From assembly GCA_963744225.1 (NCBI GenBank), contig CAVUSV010000004.1, positions 2,108,001-2,172,000 on the forward strand: DNA of 64,000 nt, read 5' to 3'. Below are positions 58,636 to 64,000 of the stretch, one piece after another (within the stretch, counting starts at the first letter, position 1; each line of letters opens with the position of its first letter). The translations under genes were made by a program, and so were the position numbers. Source of the stretch: Bog-473 sp963744225. Its GTDB lineage: Bacteria > Actinomycetota > Acidimicrobiia > Acidimicrobiales > RAAP-2. The notes beneath the pieces were generated by a model that had not been told where the DNA came from, did not search any database, and worked only from the letters and a program-made list of their open reading frames with translations.

Positions 58636-59208
58636 CTAAGGAAGTAACGGGCCTGCGCGCTTGGAGCGGAGAACGTACAACGCCACATGGTTCGCGTGCC
58701 GCGACAGGATTCCGAGTTCTAGTTCGCGCTCAGATCGGTGGTCTCGCCAGATGCGCCAGACGAGCGACCATTCTTCCCGCAACCGGCGCAAAGCTGACTC
58801 GTCGCAACCGTTGGGCAGCTGGAAGCCAACCGGACGCTTGCGGACCCCTCGGACGAGTGCTCGCCATGCACAGACCCACCATGGTGTATCGAGGAACACC
58901 GCCGTGTCTGCGCGCTCGAGCCGAAGGTCGAGTGTGGCGTGGTAGTTGCCGTCGAGAATCCACTCATCGCTGATGACCAGGTCGCGCTGCTTCTCGCACC
59001 ACTCGTCCTCAGAAGGCTCCACCCAGCCCGGTTTCCAGAAGTGGATGTCGAGATGGATGACGGGAAGGCCAGTCTTGGCCGACAGCGCTCGCGAGAACGT
59101 GCTCTTGCCAGCTCCGGCCATGCCAGTGACCACGACGCGTCGTCCGACAGAAATTCCGGGTGGGATGTCCCTTACAGATCGAAACTCCGTGAAGCCGTCA
59201 TCCAGCAC
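58636..59208 (-). CDS. P-loop kinase (adenylate-kinase/FlaR-like)
   Basis: 190 residues from GTG 59208. RRVVVTGMAGAGKSTFSRAL is the Walker A; LPVIHLDIHFWKPGWVEPSE and DEWILDGNYHATLDLRLERA (D-G-N-Y) mark the 'topology modulation/FlaR' group; WRALVRGVRKRPVGF follows. Binds ATP and likely phosphorylates a small molecule. A short upstream extension in the same frame reaches a CBR and is not accepted. Confidence 0.85.
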   Translation of the reverse strand: MLDDGFTEFRSVRDIPPGISVGRRVVVTGMAGAGKSTFSRALSAKTGLPVIHLDIHFWKPGWVEPSEDEWCEKQRDLVISDEWILDGNYHATLDLRLERADTAVFLDTPWWVCAWRALVRGVRKRPVGFQLPNGCDESALRRLREEWSLVWRIWRDHRSERELELGILSRHANHVALYVLRSKRAGPLLP

Positions 59209-59253
59209 CAGCGAATATTGCCGGATTCCGGGTCGACGAGGAGGCATCCCGCC

Positions 59254-59274
59254 CATCCGGCTAACTGGGGCACC
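59254..59274 (+). repeat. CBR, plus orientation
   Basis: CATCCGGCTAACTGGGGCACC; GCTAAC in place of GCGAAC. Confidence 0.82.
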
Positions 59275-59321
59275 AGGGTCTACCGAACGCATTGCGCGGA
59301 ATCGGCGTCATAATCCCTGTG

Positions 59322-60089
59322 ATGAGGAAGAGCGCGGGAGTCCTGCTCGGCTTGGCTGTGAGCGCCCTCACCGTGGCCATGTTCATAGCGACCGCAGCAG
59401 CCAGTGGGCCGCCTTCCCAGCCCATCAAGGTGCGCGTGAGCCTGGAGCAGGACCGAGTTGTCGCTGGTCAGCCGATCAAGGGAACGGTGGTGTTGACCAA
59501 CACGACGCCGAAAGCCATCACCGTGGAAGCTTGCACCAAGAGCGTCCTGTGGCTGGCGGTCGGTCTGAGCGGTCGGGTGGACTCCATTCCTGGAGGCGAC
59601 CTCCTGATGACGTGTCCGCCGTCGATCCGGCTGCACCCTGGCGTCAACCGATTCCCGGTCACGGTCGTCACCACCTACCAGGGCTGCGTGCAGCCCCAAC
59701 CTGACGGGAGTTCGCATCCGGGACCCTTATTCCCGTGGTGCACCGTGGCCGGACAGCCTCCGCTTCCCGCTGGGCGCTACACCACCAAAATTGTGCTCAT
59801 GGGCCTCACGGGCCTCACGCGGATCGCGAACCCGGTTGTGGTTGATCTCAGTTCACCCGCGAACCCCCCACCGCTCGCACCCTGTGCTGATCAACCCGGA
59901 GCTCCGCTGCTGTCAACCACCGTGCCCAACGTGGTCGGGGAGAACTCACTGGAGGCTGCCTCGGTGCTCGCCAAGGTGTGCCTCAATGCAGGCTACGCCA
60001 GCCCGGCGGGGAGTTGGGTCACCTCAGAGGCACCCGTGGCGGGTTCCACAGTGGCCGAGCACTCGACAGTGACGCTCACCACGGGCTGA
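59322..60089 (+). CDS. Secreted protein with C-terminal PASTA domain
   Basis: 255 residues from ATG 59322. Signal peptide SAGVLLGLAVSALTVAMFIA; a beta-sandwich domain (IKVRVSLEQDRVVAGQPIKG, TVVLTNTTPKAITVEACTKS); then a PASTA domain from about residue 195 (TTVPNVVGENSLEAASVLAK, GSTVAEHSTVTLTTG). PASTA domains bind peptidoglycan or beta-lactams, so this exported protein probably attaches to the cell wall. Confidence 0.87.
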   Translation: MRKSAGVLLGLAVSALTVAMFIATAAASGPPSQPIKVRVSLEQDRVVAGQPIKGTVVLTNTTPKAITVEACTKSVLWLAVGLSGRVDSIPGGDLLMTCPPSIRLHPGVNRFPVTVVTTYQGCVQPQPDGSSHPGPLFPWCTVAGQPPLPAGRYTTKIVLMGLTGLTRIANPVVVDLSSPANPPPLAPCADQPGAPLLSTTVPNVVGENSLEAASVLAKVCLNAGYASPAGSWVTSEAPVAGSTVAEHSTVTLTTG

Positions 60090-60117
60090 GAGACTCGGAG
60101 CACCGTTGGCCTCGCAT

Positions 60118-60137
60118 AACCGGCGAAGTGAGGCACC
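60118..60137 (+). repeat. CBR, plus orientation
   Basis: AACCGGCGAAGTGAGGCACC. Confidence 0.85.
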
Positions 60138-60376
60138 CCGGCAGACCACCTCCAGGGACTTTCCACAGGCAGGGCTTCGACGTCGCCCCTCATGGACCTG
60201 GACTCCCTAGCCCGAAATGGCCGAACGACCTGCCCTGCTGCCGGCGTTCGAATCCACCCGGGAAAGGCTCTGACCCGATCTGCACTCAACGAGAGGAGGC
60301 AAGGGGTCCGTGGTGGCGACCTGTTGTAGCCACCGCAGGCGTCTGACGGGAGTCGGCCCATGGACAAACTGAGGGT

Positions 60377-60392
60377 ATAAGACTAGTCTTAT
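60377..60392 (+). promoter_or_regulatory. Perfect palindromic operator upstream of gntR gene
   Basis: ATAAGACTAGTCTTAT is a perfect 16-bp inverted repeat, AT-rich in a GC-rich region, 7 bp before the GntR start. Self-regulation by the GntR product is the natural inference. Confidence 0.75.
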
Positions 60393-60399
60393 TAGCACT

Positions 60400-60750
60400 A
60401 TGTTGACTCCGCAGATCGACCCAGCAGATAGGGCGCCTCTCCATGAGCAGGTCGCGTCTGAGATCCGGCGTGCCATTGGGGATGGTCAGGCCGAACCCGG
60501 AGAGCGACTCCCAGCGGCCCGCGACCTCGCCGCCGTGCTAGGCGTCAACAACAACACCGTGCTGAGGGCATTGCGATCGCTCAGAGACGAAGGGCTCGTT
60601 GAGTTCCGGCGAGGGCGTGGCGTCACCGTCTGCGGAAGTGCAGTCAATCGCATGGCGGTGCTCGAAAGGGCACGGGAACTTGTCAGCTTCGCACGACATC
60701 ATGGGTACCGAAGCGATGAGCTCGTTCAGATCATCCAACAGGTTTCTTGA
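60400..60750 (+). CDS. GntR-family transcriptional regulator (YtrA-like)
   Basis: 116 residues. The winged HTH is EPGERLPAARDLAAVLGVNN then NTVLRALRSLRDEGLVEFRR; the short C-terminal helix region (residues 87-116) lacks an effector domain, typical of the YtrA subfamily. These usually sit at the head of an operon for a membrane or transport protein, and the next gene starts 3 bp after this stop. Confidence 0.92.
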   Translation: MLTPQIDPADRAPLHEQVASEIRRAIGDGQAEPGERLPAARDLAAVLGVNNNTVLRALRSLRDEGLVEFRRGRGVTVCGSAVNRMAVLERARELVSFARHHGYRSDELVQIIQQVS

Positions 60751-60753
60751 ACC

Positions 60754-61282
60754 GTGACTCACCGCGCTCGACGGCAGTCTCCATACGAGTCGCTGATCGC
60801 GCGTCCTCAGCTAATCGAGGAGGCACGGCGACATCAGCGCCGACGCCGCAAGTTAGCCGGGACGGCCCTGGTTACACCTGTCGCGCTTGGCTGCCTCATC
60901 GTTGGACTCGTGTTCGTTGACGCGGGACAGGGCAAGGTGGTTGCGCCCTCGGCGACTTCGCCCTTGAGAGGGCACGCATCTCCAGCACCTCCTAAGAAGT
61001 CTCCGTCCACGTTGTCACCATCGAACGTGGTCGTGCTCAATCCCGCGACGGGCGATGTCGTCGTCGCTAGTCCATCGCAGCGAGCAGCAGCCGCCCTCCA
61101 AGCCGCTCAGATTGCAGCCGCTCAACATGCTCAGATTGCAGCCGCTACACAGGCCGTGAACAGCCGGAGTAACCCGACAGCGAGCAGTGGTACCGGGACA
61201 GGAAGCGTCTCAAGCCGCCAATGCGGAAGTCCAGGCTGCGGCGGCCGCGGCTGCAGCCACCCAGTCCACGAATCGCTGACAG
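60754..61282 (+). pseudogene. Membrane-anchored Ala-rich protein, frameshifted near its end
   Basis: GTG 60754 follows the GntR stop by 3 bp. Basic N-terminus (SLIARPQLIEEARRHQRRRR), one helix LVTPVALGCLIVGLVFVDAG, then an Ala/Gln tail with repeated QIAAAQHAQ. Near 61195 the frame is lost; the neighbouring frame keeps the same composition (QEASQAANAEVQ and Ala run) and stops at 61282. Probably a one-helix extracellular coiled coil controlled by the GntR protein. Confidence 0.65.
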
Positions 61283-61612
61283 AAGTGCGTCCGAGTCCCA
61301 GTTGGTTGGTCTCGATCTACCCGTCTCCGATGAACGCCAAGAGGGCCATGCGGTCCGCCTCTCGTTGTTGGCTGTCAGCTCACCGGTGGGAACGAAGGGT
61401 CCCCCCCGAAGTGGTACCCCGCCTCGAAACCCTCCCTCATCAACCGAATGATGATGGCACCGTGGGTATCCCGGTCGCACCCAACTATCCCACCTATCCG
61501 GCGTACGAGGGCAGTGAGGCGCTAAGGGTCGCGGTACCAGTGCGATGTACCAGGGTCCGGCATCGGTGCCGGAGTGTCTGAGAGACACATACGAGCAGGA
61601 GGTGGATGCATC
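61283..61612. other. Gap with one CBR
   Basis: About 330 bp. Contains a CBR at 61495 and, in its right part, the promoter and GGAGG ribosome-binding site (61598-61604) of the repeat protein; no gene recognised. Confidence 0.5.
61495..61514 (+). repeat. CBR, plus orientation
   Basis: TATCCGGCGTACGAGGGCAG, preceded by a possible left half (CGCACCCAACTATCCCACC). Confidence 0.82.
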
Positions 61613-62890
61613 GTGGGATTTACTCGACGAGCCGGAGGTGCACAGGCGTGCAGGCTCCGACGGCGGGCTGTGGTCGCCGTGCTCGGAGCGGTGGCACCAG
61701 CCGCCCTCGGCGCAACGATGGCCGGCCCAGGTTCCGCGGTGGCCGCCTCGACCGGGTCGGTGAGTGGATTCGGGAGCGTGCCGGCGTACGGCTCCCCATC
61801 GGGTGGCCAGCTCAACGCCCACCTGACCGGCATGGCGTCCACGCCTGACGGCAAGGGCTACTGGCTGGTGGGCGTCGACGGTGGCGTCTTCACCTACGGG
61901 GACGCTGGCTACTTCGGGTCCCAGAGTGGGTCGGCGACGTTCTTCCCCTACGTGGGTATCGCCCCGACCCCGAGCGGCCAGGGTTACTGGGTGACCAACA
62001 CCTTCGGGACCACCTCGCACTTTGGCGACGCCGCGGATGAGGGATCCCTCGACTCCCTCGGGATCAGTCCGGCCGCTCCCATGGTCGGCATCGCAGCCAC
62101 GCCGGGAGCGGGCCACTGGCTCGTGGCCGCCGACGGCGGGATCTTCGGCTTCGGTGACGCAGCCTTCTACGGGTCGATGGGCGGCAAGGCGCTCAACGCG
62201 CCCGTCGTCGGCATGGCCCGCACACCCGACGGCCACGGCTACTGGCTGGTGGCCGCTGACGGCGGCATCTTCAGCTTCGGCGACGCCGCCTTCTACGGAT
62301 CGATGGGAGGCAAGGCCCTCAACGCCCCGATCGTCGGGATGGCAGCGAGCGCGGACGGGAAGGGTTACTGGCTGGTGGGCTCCGACGGTGGGATCTTCAG
62401 CTTCGGGGACGCCGTCTTCTTCGGGTCCCTGGGCGCGAACCCCCCGTCCACCACCACACCCGTGGTGGCGATGGCTACCACGGCGAGCGGAGGCGGCTAC
62501 CGGCTCAGCACCACGGATAAGGCCCTGCCGCCGGCGACGCCGGTGCCCTCGGTGCTGAACCAGTGCAACGACCCGACGGCGCGGCCCGCAGTGACACCCT
62601 CCACGATCGTGCTGGCCTGTGCCGACGCCAATGCGAGCCTGACCAATCTCGCATGGACGTCGTGGACTCCGAGCTCCGCGGCTGCGTCCGGTGAGTACAC
62701 CCACAACACCTGCACGCCTAGTTGCGCGCTGGGCACGTTCGTCACGTCGCCTGCGCTCGTCCGACTCGCCTACCCGATACAGACGGCTACCGGTCGTGAG
62801 TTCGCATCGGTCAGCTACATCTACACGAACCGCCCGGCGCCCGGCGGTTCCTCCGGGCTGACCACCGTGATACCCACGAGCCCAGTGTGA
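61613..62890 (+). CDS. Secreted repeat protein of the GYWLVxxDGGIFxFGDA type
   Basis: 425 residues from GTG 61613 with AGGAGGTGG 8 bases upstream. The leader has an Arg-rich stretch and RRAVVAVLGAVAPAALGATM. About five repeats with KGYWLVGVDGGVFTYGDAGY and ADGGIFSFGDAAFYGSMGGK cover residues 75-300; a final domain has a CNDPTARP...NTCTPSCALGTF cysteine set. The same repeat decorates the hydrolase at 11308-12915 but here stands without an enzyme. Probably surface-exposed binding protein. Confidence 0.88.
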   Translation: MGFTRRAGGAQACRLRRRAVVAVLGAVAPAALGATMAGPGSAVAASTGSVSGFGSVPAYGSPSGGQLNAHLTGMASTPDGKGYWLVGVDGGVFTYGDAGYFGSQSGSATFFPYVGIAPTPSGQGYWVTNTFGTTSHFGDAADEGSLDSLGISPAAPMVGIAATPGAGHWLVAADGGIFGFGDAAFYGSMGGKALNAPVVGMARTPDGHGYWLVAADGGIFSFGDAAFYGSMGGKALNAPIVGMAASADGKGYWLVGSDGGIFSFGDAVFFGSLGANPPSTTTPVVAMATTASGGGYRLSTTDKALPPATPVPSVLNQCNDPTARPAVTPSTIVLACADANASLTNLAWTSWTPSSAAASGEYTHNTCTPSCALGTFVTSPALVRLAYPIQTATGREFASVSYIYTNRPAPGGSSGLTTVIPTSPV

Positions 62891-63023
62891 CCCAGGATGG
62901 CAACTCAGAGATGATCAGAAGGCCTGCGGCGGAGACGCGACGGTCCCCCCATCGACCCTGATATAGCGCGGTCAACCGCGTGGGAGTGCCGGATATCGCG
63001 CGGCACGCCGAGCTCTGGCGGAC

Positions 63024-63070
63024 TGCCCCACTGGTGCCAGACTGCCCCTCCGTTCCGGCGAAATGGGACA
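63024..63070 (+). repeat. CBR, plus orientation, full-length copy
   Basis: TGCCCCACTGGTGCCAGACT, GCCCCTCCGTTCCGGCGAAA, TGGGACA. Confidence 0.9.
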
Positions 63071-63140
63071 CGGCCACAAAGCGACCCTTCGCGCCAGCAA
63101 CGGCGTGTTCTTGGTTCAGGTCAGGTGGTAAGCAGGTCTG

Positions 63141-63773
63141 ATGAGCGGTTCCTCAGCCCCATCGCCCTCACCGCGAGGCGTACACCGGGCCCACGACTTC
63201 GATGACATCTACGCAGCCGAGAAACCCCCAGCGTGGGACATCGGGCGGCCCCAGCCTGCCTTTGAACGTCTAGTTGAGGAGCGAGAGCTGGTGGGCCGGG
63301 TGCTCGATGCCGGCTGTGGTACGGGCGAACACGCGCTGATGGCTGCCTCACGCGGGTTCGAGGCGGTGGGGATCGACGTCTCCGAGCGCGCGATCGAATT
63401 GGCCAGGGAGAAGGGAGAGGAACGGTCCGTGGCGGCGCGCTTCATCGTTGCAGATGCCCTCGCCCTCGCCGAACTCGGTATGACCTTCGACACCGTGCTG
63501 GACTGCGGTCTCTTCCATGTCCTCGGCGACGACGAACGCGAGCGCTACGTCGCCAGCCTGGCCGAAGTGGTCCCTTCGGGCGGTCATCTTCACCTGCTCT
63601 GCTTCAGCGACCGTCAGCCCGGTGAGTGGGGTCCTCGACACGTGACGCAGGATGAGATCCGTACCTCTCTTGAGCCCTATTGGGATGTCGAATCGATTCA
63701 GCCTTCCGTCATCGACCTCACATGGAACCCTGACGGGGCTCTGGCTTGGTTGGTGGCGACTACCCGCAAGTAA
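63141..63773 (+). CDS. SAM-dependent methyltransferase, paralogue of 20029-20625
   Basis: 210 residues. VLDAGCGTGEHALMAASRGF, AVGIDVSERAIELAREKGEE, LDCGLFHVLGDDERERYVAS and the end VIDLTWNPDGALAWLVATTR match the protein at 20029-20625 almost throughout. It has 13 extra N-terminal residues (SGSSAPSPSPRGV) that may not be translated. Substrate unknown. Confidence 0.9.
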   Translation: MSGSSAPSPSPRGVHRAHDFDDIYAAEKPPAWDIGRPQPAFERLVEERELVGRVLDAGCGTGEHALMAASRGFEAVGIDVSERAIELAREKGEERSVAARFIVADALALAELGMTFDTVLDCGLFHVLGDDERERYVASLAEVVPSGGHLHLLCFSDRQPGEWGPRHVTQDEIRTSLEPYWDVESIQPSVIDLTWNPDGALAWLVATTRK

Positions 63774-63800
63774 GGCTCACGTCATCAGTCCGCCGCCCCT

Positions 63801-63820
63801 TCCCGGCGTTAGGGGATAGT
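63801..63820 (+). repeat. CBR, plus orientation
   Basis: TCCCGGCGTTAGGGGATAGT; GCGTTAGGG is the copy closest to a classical integron R' core. Its TTA provides the stop of the next gene. Confidence 0.85.
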
Positions 63821-64000
63821 CACGAGCCAGACGATTATGAAGGTTGGTATCAGTAGCGCTGCAGCCGTGGTCCCAGTGACCCACTCAACTCGGCCAATCC
63901 GCTCCGGCAGGTCACGTTGACTCCTTCGATCCCATAGCCAAAACCCGATGCCAGCTACCCACGGCAGGAGTCCGAGCGCCAGGGCCACGGGAAAGACCCT
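63809..64000 (-). CDS. Membrane protein, C-terminal part
   Basis: Open minus-strand frame running off the right edge. It ends VFPVALALGLLPWVAGIGFW, LWDRRSQRDLPERIGRVEWV, TGTTAAALLIPTFIIVWLVT then IP and a TAA contained in the CBR. Two transmembrane helices with a charged loop. Family unknown. Confidence 0.6.
   Translation of the reverse strand, partial: RVFPVALALGLLPWVAGIGFWLWDRRSQRDLPERIGRVEWVTGTTAAALLIPTFIIVWLVTIP

Larger units (their letters stand above)
60090..60399. other. Gap with one CBR and the GntR promoter
   Basis: About 310 bp. It holds a CBR at 60118 and a perfect palindrome at 60377-60392; no gene is seen. Confidence 0.6.

Noticed and set aside
61145..62704. Minus-strand open frame of 519 codons
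   Set aside because: Antisense to the secreted repeat protein and crossing a repeat site; Arg/Gly/His-rich composition typical of a shadow.
276..63820. Repeats as transcription terminators
   Set aside because: The stem could form in RNA, but there is no T-run, and the repeat keeps the same orientation whether the upstream gene ends toward it or starts from it.
276..63820. Repeats as a CRISPR array or REP/BIME family
   Set aside because: Spacing is gene-sized, not 30-40 bp spacers. REP elements occur in both orientations and in clusters, not one per gene in one direction.
276..63820. Repeats as replication-strand motifs (KOPS/Chi-like)
   Set aside because: Such motifs are about 8 bp and are found inside genes too. 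These are 17-50 bp, palindromic and intergenic. A link between orientation and replication is still possible and is listed as a test for the switch point.
1..64000. Integron integrase, attI, tRNA or rRNA genes
   Set aside because: No tyrosine-recombinase motifs (R...H-x-x-R...Y) were found in any plausible gene, and no RNA gene was recognised. The recombinase, if it exists, lies outside the window.

Overview
The window is high-GC DNA from what looks like a free-living actinobacterium, most likely of the class Acidimicrobiia. This is inference: there is no rRNA or other phylogenetic marker. The support is the GYWLV.SDGGIFS(Y/F)GDA secreted repeat (two proteins), a mycothiol-dependent-nitroreductase-like protein, a MerR-PP2C fusion, DUF1990, and frequent GTG starts.

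The organising feature is a short directional repeat found about 76 times, three of them weak. I call it the cassette-boundary repeat (CBR). Its conserved right half reads roughly CCGGCG-NN-(C/T)-(G/T)GGGCA. Better preserved copies are about 47-50 bp with a left half of the type TGCCCC...GTGCCGAAGTGTCCCACCGT. The two halves can fold into an outer stem (TGCCCC/GGGGCA) and an inner stem (GCCG/CGGC) with unpaired bases between, an architecture like an integron attC site but with different core bases. Almost every gene (occasionally two) lies alone between two CBRs. Genes point either way about equally, but CBR orientation is constant over long distances: all about 20 copies from 0.3 to 16.1 kb are in minus orientation and all about 56 from 16.56 to 63.8 kb are in plus orientation. 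This is best explained as a large array of single-gene cassettes, a chromosomal-integron-like system with a non-canonical recombination site. No integrase or attI is present, so the mechanism is inferred.

Layout: (1) 0-16.1 kb, minus-oriented CBRs: GNAT fragment, Ig-like secreted protein, alpha/beta hydrolase, GHMP kinase, PRPP-synthetase-like enzyme, I78-like inhibitor, SRPBCC, cold-shock-like protein, methyltransferases, SGNH hydrolase with repeats, metallo-beta-lactamase-fold hydrolase, DUF1398. (2) 16.14-16.56 kb, the orientation switch, holding a truncated copy of the gene at 55.7 kb. (3) 16.56-63.8 kb, plus-oriented CBRs: PhyH dioxygenase, several methyltransferases, an AAC(6')-like GNAT, DUF1990, EEP nuclease-like protein, VOC proteins, tyrosine phosphatase, GH5-like glycosidase, dodecin, PdxH, SDR, an IS30 element inserted exactly in a CBR, P450, BioB, MerR-PP2C, SpoU methyltransferase, PhoU-like, DUF952, DsbA-like, HEAT-like, DegV, acyltransferase 3, P-loop kinase, PASTA protein, GntR regulator and others.

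The genes do not form one pathway; the content is a shuffled assortment of small enzymes, regulators and secreted proteins, with several duplicated cassettes. About a dozen genes carry a single frameshift or in-frame stop; this could be real decay or assembly error.
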